From Chrysoporthe austroafricana (taxonomy: Eukaryota; Ascomycota; Sordariomycetes; Diaporthales; Cryphonectriaceae): DNA of 64,000 nt. The stretch's first letter is position 1. Every line of letters begins with the position of its first letter. The notes under the pieces are model-generated. The model worked only from the letters and a program-made list of their open reading frames with translations, did not search any database and had not been told where the DNA came from. Location: positions 5,313,315-5,377,314 of the forward strand of contig JYIP02000002.1 of assembly GCA_001051155.2 (NCBI GenBank). Direction: 5' to 3'. Position numbers and translations under genes: made by a program. Positions 24,247 to 34,837 of the stretch are shown in pieces.

Positions 24247-26578
24247 ATGATTTCACCTCGGACCCCGGACGGTGGCATTGAGCCACCGCTGCCTCAAGCA
24301 GCTGGATATGCTGTCGTCGTAGCTGTCGGTTTCCTCATCGCTTTTGTGATGATCCTGGTGACGTACATGTTGAGGAAGACGGTAGGCGAAGACAACAGGA
24401 CGACTGAGATGTTCATGACAGCAAACCGCCGCGTGGGTACTGGGCTGACAGCATCGGCTGTCATCTCAAGTTGGCTTTGGAGCACGGCAATGTTGGGAAG
24501 TAGCCTTGTTGGCTATAATTATGGTGTTGCAGGGCCATTTTGGTTCGCCGCTGGGTAAGCCCCAGAATACCCCATCTCGATACGACGCCCCATGGGCAGG
24601 CTGATAGTATAGCGAAATACAATAGGTGCTCGCCGATGATTGTCTTCTTCGCTGTGCTCGGCATTGCCTGTAAAATGCGCATTCCGGAAGCCCATACTCT
24701 TCTGGAGATTGTTCGCATCCGCTATGGACTGGTGGCCCACGGAGTCTGGATTGCTCTGTGTCTCATCAACAATATCATTGCGGTCGCTAATATGCTACTC
24801 GGGGCAAGCGCAGCGATTTCCGCATTGTGGGTGTCCTTTTACCATGATTCACTATTCCATTCAGCTGACGGCTCTGGTGATTGTCAGGACTGGAATGCCA
24901 GTTGTCCCGGCCATCTTTCTGCTGCCCGCAAGTGTAGTACTATATACTTTCGTCGGTGGTATCAAAGCCACGTTCTTGACTGATTATGTGCACACATTTA
25001 CCATAACTATTATCATATGCTTTTTTACTATCAAGGCTTTCACGCTGCCCGAAGTACTCTCCATCGGTCAACTGTTTGAGCTCGTGGTAGCGGCCGGGAA
25101 AAGCCATCCTGTGGCAGGGAACCATGACGGCTCGTATTTAACCATGGCGAGCAAGGATGTAAGTGCTCACACTATTATGCTTCAAGGCGGATGTCGTCTG
25201 CAGCTCAGCTAAGGAGTCCGGTGTTGAGGCCATATTATTCGGCATTATTCACATCCTCGCCAACTTCGGGCTGGTAATCATGGACACCGGCTTCTTTACC
25301 AAGGCCTTCAGCGCATCCCCTCAGGCTGTCGTGCCAGGCTACATTATTGGCGGCGTCGCTTATTTCGCCATCCCATGGTGCTTAGGAACTATCATGTCCT
25401 TGGCAGCCCTTGGGCTAGAGAATATCCCTTCTTCTAGGTTTCCAACGTACCCCGATCGGATGTCCACGACTGAAGTCTCCAATGGCCTTGTGCTTCCATA
25501 TGCGGCTATTGCCATCGCTGGTAAAGGAGGGGCTGCTGCTGTTCTTCTTATCACCTTTATGGCAGTAACCTCGACCATTTCAGCTCAGGTAATCGCGGTG
25601 TCCAGTATTATTACTTTCGACATCTACCGGCAATATTTCAACCGCGGCGCCACCGACCGGGATGTCATCCACTGGAGCCACATCGGTGTCATAATTTTCG
25701 GCATATTCAGCGCCGCCTTCTCAACAGCGCTGTACTACGGGAGTGTAGACCTAGGCTGGACGCTGTACATGCTTGGAGTACTAACCTGTCCCGGAATCTT
25801 CCCGACAACGTTTACAATCTTGTGGAAGAAGCAATCTAGGATTGCAGCGATCGTATCGCCAATCCTGGGTCTCCTCACAGGTTTAGCAGTCTGGCTAGGG
25901 TCGGCTCACTCCCTGTACGGGGCGATCACCATCACCGCCACGGGCCAGACCTTGCCGTGTGTCTACGGAACGGTCGCGTCGGCTTTGAGTCCTGCGATTT
26001 ACTCGGTCATTATCTCCTTGATTCGACCATCCAACTTTGACTGGGCGGACTTCAGAAAGGAAAAACTTCTGTTCGAGGATCCGGACCATGCCGCTACACG
26101 TGAAGACAGCGCTGGTGGCCTCCAGATCTCACATGCTGAGGAGACGGCCACCTCGACATACTCGAGCGACAAGGCGAGGCTGAAACACTGGGGCATCATC
26201 GCAAGTGCTTGGGCACTAGCCACCTTCTTTGGACATTGGGTACTATGGTGAGACTTGTTTCTCCGCCGCCTCAAACTGATTGCTCCTCACTTTCATCCGG
26301 GGTCTAATGCTAATCTCCGTAGGCCACTTCCCATGTATGCGGCAGAGTATATCTTCAGTCATAATTTCTTCGTTGCCTGGGTCGTCATCTCTATCATCTG
26401 GGTCTGGGGAACAATGATTGTTGCTGGTTTCTTTCCAATTGTAGACGGTTGGGCGCAGATCGCACTGGTATTCCGCAGCCTGTCTCGAAAGGATGAGAGC
26501 CTGTCAGGGTCACGGCGTATTGAAGCCGTGGAAAGCGATGAGGTTCCTAATTCCACGGGCTCGGAGAGTGAGAAATGA
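24247..26578 (+). CDS. Urea/solute:Na+ symporter family permease, DUR3-like
   Basis: Active uptake permease of the sodium:solute symporter family at the plasma membrane; fungal DUR3 members import urea and polyamines. Five exons: 24247..24554, 24626..24826, 24888..25158, 25214..26247, 26323..26578, 689 aa, the usual size. About 15 hydrophobic helices. Family words: AVISSWLWSTAMLGSSLVGY, RIPEAHTLLEIVRIRYG, LLPASVVLYTFVGGIKATFL, FGIIHILANFGLVIMDTGFF and SAQVIAVSSIITFDIYRQYF. The joins give FAAGCSPMI, ISALTGMPVV, ASKDESGVEA and HWVLWPLPMY, all family-like. The frame is open further upstream to 24160, but the start at MISPRTPDGG fits the family better. It is divergent from a flavin monooxygenase. 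The substrate could be urea or another small nitrogen compound. Confidence 0.92.
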
Positions 26579-26829
26579 TAGCCTTTGGTATGTTCGCACA
26601 GAGTACGTTACATAGACATTAGATCAAGAAATTTAAGATATGTTTCACATTTTGAGTGGAAATATCGGTGATTCGTATTTACGGCCCTTGTGTTTGCCAG
26701 CACTAACGCATTAATAGGTTCATATGCACTCGGTTCGTCTCACGAGACGGGCGCTGGATATTGCATACCAGCTATCCCCAAGCCGCTGTCTTAGACAAAT
26801 CTGCCTACGTAGTGGTTAGAAAGCGAAAC

Positions 26830-27735
26830 GTCTCCTCCATCATTGTAAACGTTGCAGCGGTGTCCTTTGTCACTTGATCCTTTGCATCAATATCACGATG
26901 CTCGGCCAGCCATTTATTCTTAAGCACTATCTTCCAGAGGCTGTTGGTTTAGTTGCTTCTTCAGGGTTACTAGTAGCTCTTGGGAGAATTTTGGCACTTT
27001 CCGACCAAAGCGGTATCTTCGACTGGAACCCAAGTATGTCTCTAAAGCGATGTTGATGAGACTCGGCAATAAGCCAAGCTGATGGCTGATTCAACCACCC
27101 TCCAGCAACATAAGAAATACTTTTGCCGATGCGGATTCTCGATGCAGTCTGCCATTCTCTTTGGGCTCGATCAGCCGATTGAGAATGTAGTACAACAAGC
27201 CTCCTTCCAGTGCCCAACCGGGAATTGTACGTGACCGGAAGTTGAGTCACTTGCGATTTGCAGTACGTGCACCGACCTCACTAGCAGTATCATACGCGAG
27301 ATCACAAACAGCGAACTATATAATCTAACAGCCAACAATGGTGTGTACTCCATTACCTCTCATGGTGGCGCGGCTTTCAGGTTGCCCAACAGTCTGTACA
27401 TCGACAATCAAAACGGCTGCCAGCATGGTTCGGTCGACCAAGGTGGTAACGAGGGCATCTACGGCGCCTTTATGATGACCGCCCTAGGCACGGTCAATGC
27501 GAGCGAGACCGTCGGCATGCAGGACCTTGAAACGCTCATTTGGTTTACGATTATGATCGAGGCGAGCGCAGACCCGGCTAATTCTTCAACAGATTAGCCT
27601 GATATCTCACAATCTGCAATGGAAAGCGCTATTTACGATTACGTGAAGAGTTATGAGTTTATAGTGACCAATGGCACGTTACGAGTAGTTAAAGAACAGA
27701 CAGTGGATACTACCCGGGTGCAGGAGTCGTGGTAG
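26830..27735 (+). pseudogene. Relic of a fungal membrane protein resembling DUF3176 proteins
   Basis: A decayed frame. Near 27150-27340 it reads GLDQPIENVVQQASFQCPTG, NCT, stop, then PEVESLAICSTCTDLTSSII, the Cys-rich extracellular pattern (C..GNCTW..SLAxCxxC.D.T) I associate with DUF3176-type fungal proteins. The TGA at 27232-27234 stands where Trp is expected. The same frame goes on through VYSITSHGGAAFRLPNS and GIYGAFMMTALGTVNASETV to TAG at 27595-27597, continues open as YDYVKSYEFIVTNGTLRVV, and meets another TAG at about 27733. Upstream, near 26890-27040, a hydrophobic stretch ending GIFDWN may be part of the lost N-terminal half. At least three stops and missing segments mark a dead gene. 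The family assignment is from memory and tentative. Confidence 0.5.
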
Positions 27736-28402
27736 CTCGAAGATCACGCGGATGTGCTTAACGGTACTATGCTCGACAGCATGGTAGCGGAGGGACGGTC
27801 TACGGAGTGACGTGATAGAGGAAAGCCCTGGGGTTGATTTTGAAAGGTACTGGACGCCGTGAACGGTCAGTCAGGTCTTGTCGAGGAGAAACACACGCCG
27901 GCAGTGTATGATGTGTGGATGACAACCCTTTGACCTCTAGTCTCCATCGGCTATGACTCCTTGAGCACTTCTTGCTAGTAACAGCAAATACTTCCGCAAG
28001 ATTCCTGGTCCGGTGCTGCACGTTGAGTACAGAAAGCCGACGTGTAGATTTGCGTGCATAAGCTATGCCTGTCACTGACATATTTTAGGTTAAGATCTGC
28101 TCCTCTTCACCTCTCCCCTACGAAGAAATTGTCAGTTGTCACTCTAGGAATCAATATATCTAGTGTTCTTGGGACCCACATCTGTTATGAAGCTGAGAGC
28201 CGTTCTTGTTACTTTGCAAGATGGAATGATAACGGGTGGCTGCTTCCAAGGTTCAAGCTATTCGGGTTATTCGCAGCCGATTACCTCGGGTCGGACTTAT
28301 GATACTCGCGAGCAGAGCCAACAAATATGCTTCCCCTCCTGAACTAGCGACTCCATAAATATCGACCCTGACAGCAAGTGATCATTTGAGCATCAAACAA
28401 AC
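27736..28402. other. Intergenic, upstream of the hydrolase gene
   Basis: No gene supported. A TATA-like CATAAATA lies at 28354-28361, about 45 bases before the hydrolase start codon, which would leave a very short leader; this is weak evidence. Small frames on both strands show no motif. Confidence 0.4.
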
Positions 28403-29627
28403 ATGGCTGGATCAACCACTACAAGCCTACCCGTGCGCCCGGCGGAAATGGAGGAACCCACAAAGAACCCAGCCTTCGACCCGGTGGCATCCATAGAGCC
28501 TCACATCCTTGCGAAGTTAGACCCGGAGTGGGTAAGCATGTTCACTGAGCAGATGAACACCAATCCGCCACCCCCGCGCGAGAAGATGACTATCGAGGCA
28601 ATTCGGGCTGATGAAAAGCTTCTGGCCCCTCTTTGTTACCTAGACACCAAGGGATACTCGCGGACTGTGGATAAGGAGGTCACCTCTGAGGATGGTGCAA
28701 TGATACCAGTCAGGATCTACTACCCGGATGAGTCGAGATATGGTCCTGGACCCTATCCGGTGCATCTAAATTTCCATGGTGAGCAGGGTGTTTGAGATAT
28801 GGATCCCAACGAGAAGATTGACCCTAACCGATACTCTAGGGGGTGGATTTGTACTCGGAAGCCTGGCGCACGAATCAACATTGTGTATGAGCATGTGCGA
28901 CGGTGCAGGTGTCGTTGTGATTGACGTGAACTACCGCCACTGTCCCGGTATGTCACAGCCGCCATATATTCCTATGCGCTGGAGAGGAAGACACTGACTC
29001 AGTATACCAGAAACGGTCTGGGGCAAATGCTTCCAGGATGCCTTCGCCGCGCTCCAGTGGGCTCGCGCCGAGTCCGCCGCCCTCAATTTAGACCCTTCGT
29101 CGGTCTCCCTCGGCGGCATCTCGGCTGGCGGTACCATCACCATCGTCGTATCACACCTCGCGCGCGATGCAGGGATCTCGCTCAAGCTCATTATGCCATC
29201 GGTACCGAGTGTCAGCAAGGGCCTCGCTTACAGGCATCTTAGCGAGTCGCCCTTCCGCTCGCTCTACGAGTTCTACCGCGGCCCCGTGCTGCCGTGGGCC
29301 AGCATCCAGTGGTTCGGCAGCCTGACCCAGCCGCAGGACAAGCTCGACCAGCTGCGGGCGATGTGGCCCGCGTGGTGGTTCGAGCCGCTGGCGGCGACGA
29401 ATTGGGAGGGGTTGTGCCCTGCATTTATCCGGACGGGCGAGTGTGACCCGTTAAGGGACGAAGGGGAAGCTTACGCGAGGAAGCTGGTAGAAGCGGGGAT
29501 CAAGGTTACGTTGAAGAGGTATCGGGGGTCAGTGCACACTTTCATGTCCTTCCGAGGGTTGAAGAAGAAGCAGGAGTATGATGCAGATGCGATTGCTGCG
29601 TTGAAGGAGGCACATGCGTCGAAGTAG
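28403..29627 (+). CDS. Alpha/beta hydrolase, HSL/esterase-lipase type
   Basis: Serine hydrolase of the hormone-sensitive-lipase group acting on esters or related bonds; no signal peptide, so probably cytosolic. Exons 28403..28778, 28840..28947, 29011..29627, with introns of 61 and 63 nt, 366 aa. The first join restores the oxyanion-hole motif FHGGGFVLG (His125 to Gly128); the second gives HCPETVWGKCFQDAF. The nucleophile elbow is GGISAGG with Ser199; HSL enzymes usually have GDSAGG, so Ile replaces the Asp. The acid is probably Asp307 in GECDPLRDE, and the base His337 in GSVHTFMSF. Length and order fit the family. It is near a UstYa-type gene, and such hydrolases are common both in metabolite clusters and in catabolism. 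Confidence 0.93.
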
Positions 29628-29806
29628 GGATGGAAGTGGAATATAATGAGGATTGGCGAGATGTGAGATCTACTCCTAAAGCTACGTGCCCCGAAGGACG
29701 TAGAATATATTCCTCTAAGACTATTCTCCTGCGGTGACATGATAGAACCGGACTTCAACTCCGAAAATGTAAACCCTCCTTGTTCGAGGATAAAAACGAC
29801 TGGACA

Positions 29807-30901
29807 TTACAAATCCTCTACCGTATAAGCCCAGTCCGCAGGTGGCTGTACCTGGATCTTGCTCCACGCCTCACTCGGCGGCAGTCCTGTATAGTCCACA
29901 ATCTTTCCGTTCTCGACGTGTGTTCTCTGATTACCTTGAACATGGTGATCATATGCCCACTCACTGATCCGGTCGAAGTTCCGGCAGACATGCAGCGTCT
30001 CAGGACGGATAGTCATCTGTGACGCCTCGACCCACTCCCACGTCGTCGCAGATGTATCGGCGTGGCACAGAATATCGCGCCTGACGGTCTCCAGGCAATG
30101 GTCGACGTGATGCCATTTGTGGTAATCAACGGTGCCGTCCGGATTGACCATGGAGGAGTTGTAGCGTTGGGGGTAAATGTTGCGCCGGAGGACGGAGAGG
30201 CAATGGAGCACGTGGAAGACAGATAGGCCTACCACGTAGTCATCCATATGCTCCTTTGAGGGGGCGTGCTCGGTTCTGAAGGGGAGTTTCTCGGCGGTCT
30301 GCCTGTCAATCCAGAGGTAGTTGCCATCTGTGGACGAGCAAAGGGTTAGTGAACGATCCTACGTATGCGTTTGACGGGCTCCCGCGCACTCACCTTCGTA
30401 CTTGTTCCACAGTCCGTCTTTATGGGCGTCCGGCCAGCCTTGGTATTCCGATTCAGGAAAGTTCTCGCTAGCATAGGTTGTCTCTACCCTATACTCGATC
30501 GCTTCCTCGGCCAGCGCTACGGATCCACTCAAGTCAGCATACTGCTAGTGTCGCCAACAAACCGTGCCGCGAGTGAGTGTTGACTTACTGTACATCAAGT
30601 TAGAGCCTGGCATAGGCGACTCAGACGGCTTAGATTCCAAATTCCAAGCAAGCAATATCATTGCGATGACCAGAATGAGGTTGATGATCCAAGGGAGCAG
30701 GCTGCAACCCGCAGCACATTTCAGTAGCCTCTGCGCAGGATTGAAATTCGACACGTCTCCCCTCGACTTCCATCTCAAGAACGATGATGTCTCATCCGTG
30801 TCTATCTTACCATACTCGACGTCTATTTCGCTCCCCTCGGCGTCCTCGACCGATGAGCCCTCGGTGACGGGGTCTGATAGCTTGATGGCTTCGTACGACA
30901 T
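29807..30901 (-). CDS. UstYa-family protein (DUF3328)
   Basis: Member of the family whose known members (UstYa/UstYb and relatives) oxidise or cyclise fungal peptides such as dikaritins; other members serve other pathways. Three exons, complement(30589..30901, 30394..30516, 29807..30327), introns of 72 and 66 nt, 318 aa. A cytosolic N-terminus of about 65 residues precedes one TM segment (LLPWIINLILVIAMILLAW, near 70-90), giving a type II topology. The two signature HxxHC motifs are present: HVLHC at residues 184-188 and HVDHC at 219-223. Between them lies NIYPQRYNSSMVNPDG, also typical. The frame is intact. No precursor peptide with repeated Kex2 sites was found in the window, and no tyrosinase gene, so the pathway is unknown. 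Its neighbours are a hydrolase and a dead SDR. Confidence 0.92.
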
Positions 30902-31560
30902 GGTGCAGCGTTGAGCAATGAGAACAACTTGTTATGAGAACGGAAAGCTTGCACACCTCCATGTCAGGGCGGTAGTTAGGGGCAGTGGCAGCATTTTAGT
31001 CTCAACATAAAGAAAAGTTGTGGCTATTGCGACCCTTTTGAGGCAAGGGGGCATTCGTGCGACCACTTGGGCATAGCGCAGAAGGCCTGAACAATGTGGC
31101 GCTATCATGCTAACGTACTGGGACTCGGGGCCATATCACAACCAAGAAAACAAAAGATTTATGGGAACAAGGAGGATTTGCCACGAAAGAGCCTTCTCGG
31201 CTAGAACATCTCATGAAATTGTTCGCCTGGCACCACCGTTGGGCCACCGTGTTGAATATGTAAACACGTGCTATTGGTCAACAGTGTGCTGCGCAGCCGT
31301 TTTGCTATTTGTGACACGCCGTCAACCGCTTGCACACTCTTTTACCGTCGACCACCAGATAAGAAACTTGCGTCTCGCAAGAGGCCCTCAACGCATACCT
31401 CAACAACTGATGGTTTCTACGTACAGCCGAGGGGCTTTCCGCCCTCACTTCTAATTTGCGAGAAGCGTCTCGCCTCCCTTGAGCTGTGTGTAGCGGATGT
31501 ATCAACCCAGAGTCTCTCTCGCTTCTTCGGATCTCTCGCCTCTGCTGCAATCTCCTCGAT
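30902..31560. other. Intergenic, no supported gene
   Basis: About 660 bases covering the UstYa promoter side and the 3' flank of the SDR relic. Overlapping frames on both strands (31107-31573) carry no motif. Confidence 0.45.
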
Positions 31561-32690
31561 TCAAGATCCGTAGAAGTACAACACCTTTAGAAACTCCTCC
31601 ACGGGCTCATCTGGGGCCGCGAGGACGTCTGCCATGCCTCCGTGGACGATGCGAATAGGACCGTTCGGTTGTAGTCATGTCACGAACCGCGCTACCAACG
31701 GCACAATGACCTTGAAAATGAGAATTTTGATCAGCCAGGGATCACGCCGAGTGATGTTGTAGAGATGGAACCCGGGTCTATTCCCAAACCCCAGATCTGC
31801 GATAGGGCAGGATCGGTGTCAAGTCTGCGTTGAAGCTCAGGACTGTCTTGCCAGTAAGCTTGCATATGGCCGGGGGAACTGACTCGATACACGAAGACCT
31901 ACGTCATCATTGCCAGAGAAAATTTTGACGCATCATACCGGCGGAAGCCACTGCGCGGTGCATCAATTAGCGAATTGAGGTTCCGGAGGAAGCCGGTATA
32001 CAGAGCTCAAAACCCCGTGGTTCCTTGGTATTGTGCAAAGGCATGGAAAGATACAGGGTGAAGAAAGTTATGGTGGCAGGCAGATTCATTAGGGCCACAA
32101 TGGTGGAAGACTGGCGAGTGATATGATGGATTCTCCTCAAAAGTGCTCCGTCTTTCCCGTGCTATGGGATCGCTATTATCGTCACCGATGAAGGTCATCC
32201 ACTTTGCCTGGTTGAATGCGTGGGACTCGCTTCCAACCACCACAATTCTCCCCTCCTGGCGATTCATGCTCTGCAGCAACAAGAGAGTCAGCAGCCAGTG
32301 ACCGAGATAATTGGACGCAAAGGTCATGTCGAAGCCGTCCTCAGTCCATGTCTGGGTGAGGAACTCGAGATAGCTAGCATTGAATACCAGAGCCCGAAGC
32401 GGAGGGATTTCACCCGAGGCAACGCGATCATTAATGACGGCAGCTGCCGCTCGCACACCGTCCAGGCCTGTGAGCCTCCGGGGATACGACGTTGTGAGCG
32501 TGCGAATAGGCGAATTTTTGGTTTGGAGAGAAGATCTTAGGGCGGGTGCTGCTTTCGCGTTGTGGACTGTGTAGATGCTATGGTAGGCCGCCAGCTCGGC
32601 TTTCGACACGATCCGGGACACAATTGCGCTGCCATTTGCACCCGTCACAAGAATCGTGCCTTTATCATTATTACTTCCGGAACTCCCCAT
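31561..32690 (-). pseudogene. Short-chain dehydrogenase/reductase pseudogene
   Basis: The start MGSSGSNNDKG leads into TILVTGANGSAIVSRIV. SDR enzymes read TGxxxGLG here, so about three residues of the NAD(P)-binding glycine loop are missing. The frame goes on with LRALVFNASYLEFLTQTWTE, NYLGHWLLTLLLLQSM and GRIVVVGSESH, as in the family, then loses similarity near 32090, before the expected YxxxK. Fragments of the C-terminal half persist in other frames: SPELQRRLDTDPALSQIWG and GIDPGS (about 31780-31860), DPWLIKILIFKVIVPLVARF (about 31680-31750), and MADVLAAPDEPVEEFLKVLY ending YGS-stop at 31561-31563. Several frameshifts and an extra stretch of roughly 120 bases separate them. A dead gene, still recognisable over its full length. 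Confidence 0.85.
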
Positions 32691-33143
32691 CGAGTCAGTG
32701 TGTATGTCGTCGATGCGGAGAACGCGCAGCACGAGTGATCACGCCTGAGAAGTGGGTGTTTTCTGTTGCCCGGATGACGGGAGCAGCTGAGGAAGGGTTG
32801 GCAGCGTGCGCTGAAACCGTGCCATTTTGCTGCAGCAAAGATGCGGGTCTGTGGAGATGCGATTAAGCGACATCTAGCTGCGTATACCATGATAGATCCG
32901 CAGGCAGCAGGGTCCTACGGAGGCCGTGTTTCTCAAAAACTACCTTACGGACGCATCGGTCGCGAGCCAAGGGTTTAGCCAGTGCCTTTTTTTTTTCTTC
33001 CCTCCCTCACCCTCCCCGGGGGGGGGTTCAAAGTTGAAGGTGATTGGGTGCCCCGCAGCATTTAGCGCGGTTAGGAAAGCTTGCATGTTATTCCGTACAT
33101 GGATCGGGAATCCAGGGTGAAGATGGACTAGAAGGAGACTCAT

Positions 33144-33184
33144 TTTTTTTTTCTCTTTCCCTTTTCTTTTTCTTTTTCTTTTTT
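33144..33184. repeat. Polypyrimidine tract
   Basis: Almost pure T/C tract containing TTTTTCTTTTTCTTTTT-like units. A second tract (T10 then C-rich, ending in a G run) lies at 32986-33016. Confidence 0.9.
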
Positions 33185-33547
33185 CACGCATCTCTGGACC
33201 TTAATGATCCATGCTGGCAGAGAGGGTACCAGTACTCTAGTCCCCCCACCACAGAGCCTGAAGCAGCAATGCGAGGAGCCTTGCAAAATACCTCGCATGC
33301 GACGCCCGCTCGAACCATCGAACAGGACAACCTCGCGTGATAGGTGGAAGCGCGTCGAAACAGGCCACTGCATTGGCAGTCGACCGCTTAGAGTAGCTTG
33401 TAGATAATATATTCAGTATGTTGTGACCAAGACACGATCCATTAGCGTTAGTCGGTCCAGAGCCATTTAGGCCTTTAATTTCCATATTCTGCTGGCTCTG
33501 GCTCTGCTTTTAGGGTCCCAATGCCTGGCGTGCTGATCAAAGGTAAA

Positions 33548-33587
33548 CTCTTTTCTTTTCTTTTCTTTTCTTTTCTTTTCTTTTTTT
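33548..33587. repeat. (TTTTC)n microsatellite
   Basis: Six to seven perfect TTTTC units followed by a T run. The complementary motif GAAAA forms another tract at 53664-53751. Confidence 0.95.
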
Positions 33588-33993
33588 ATTCCTGCGATCT
33601 TTTGACAGCATTGAGCCTGCGAGAGATGGCTGCTAGCCTGCGCTCCGCCACCGCCTAGCCGAAGAAGGCCTGCGACTCTTCCTCTTAGCAACATAGCTCC
33701 ACGACCTTACCATCTGGCTAACCTCTATCAGCCAGGCGATCCATCACAGCAAACAGACGCACCACTTTAACGGTCCCAGGAGACGCAGAGCGCGACACTA
33801 AGAGCGAAGTTTAACCGCATTTCTTTAGCGAGAGGCGGGAAGACGAGGAGCCTCGTCCATCATGTCTGCGCCGGAGATTTCGTCTTTACTATCATTTCCG
33901 CTGTCCTAGCCTCTCTAGCACTGTTGTTACCCTCCATCAGTGCATTTGACAGTGCAATATAGCTTCTCAACAGGTCCAGGTCGACAAAGGGCT

Positions 33994-33994
<1 letters not shown>

Positions 33995-34027
<33 letters not shown>
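33995..34027. repeat. (CGT)n trinucleotide repeat
   Basis: Eleven perfect CGT units. Neither strand is part of a supported coding region here. Confidence 0.95.
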
Positions 34028-34837
34028 GGCTGTGGGGGTATATTGCTGTAAATATTCTGTTCTTTTTCCTTGCCCCGTCCTAAGAGAACTCCCATTTCAG
34101 CCTCGTAGGCCGGTTCGTCTTGATCTGCTCGCCGAATTGCAACAATGTCTAGTCTATAGCTGGAAGGATTGGATGGCTCACATAGAGGCAGAGACGTCGT
34201 AAAGGACGGTGGCCGCTTACTCCTGTCTAATGGGAAGGAGTCTGATGAGGACTTCCCCAGCAGTCGACTTCGTGTGCTGACGGAGGCAGAGGACAGATTG
34301 AGCTGGTCATTATGATAATGATGGTCATGGTGGTTTGATGATCATGACGAGGCTCAGTGGCAATATCTGGGGTTTCTGTGCTGATGAGGTCGTCCCGGCC
34401 CTGCAGATACCGTCGATCACGGTGGTCAGCATGTGAAGATTATCGTCGAGCTGAAAGTTAGACCTAGGAGACCGGGAAAAATCGATGCATGTCGTCGTTG
34501 GTGGTTTGACTGACGAGCCTCAGCCCTAAGCAAGGTATCATGAACTGTGAAAAGGCAGCGTGCATGGGTGAGGATGAAGATGAAGATTGCAAATAGTAAG
34601 GCTGAGGCCCGTCGTTAAGGGTGGTTGTGATTGGAATGAGTTGCATTGAGATGTGTAATGTACTGGATCAGTGGGTGAGGGCAGGCAGCCAGTGAGGGCT
34701 AAAGCGTGCGGGGTCCCATGCGCATTAGGACTTGATCAACAGGAATTTATTGCTAGTCTGGGCTTGTTCTGTCTCTACCATTTCTCTCCGATCAATAATA
34801 TTTCTCTTTCTATTTTCTTCCAATCTTTAACATTACA

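Larger units (their letters stand above)
32691..34837. other. Low-complexity-rich intergenic region
   Basis: About 2.1 kb with pyrimidine tracts, G/C runs and microsatellites, and no gene I can support. A CT-rich leader (about 34760-34830) precedes the RNase H-like gene. A GT/AT-rich segment with many GATGATG/TGATGATG words lies at about 34305-34360. Confidence 0.5.
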
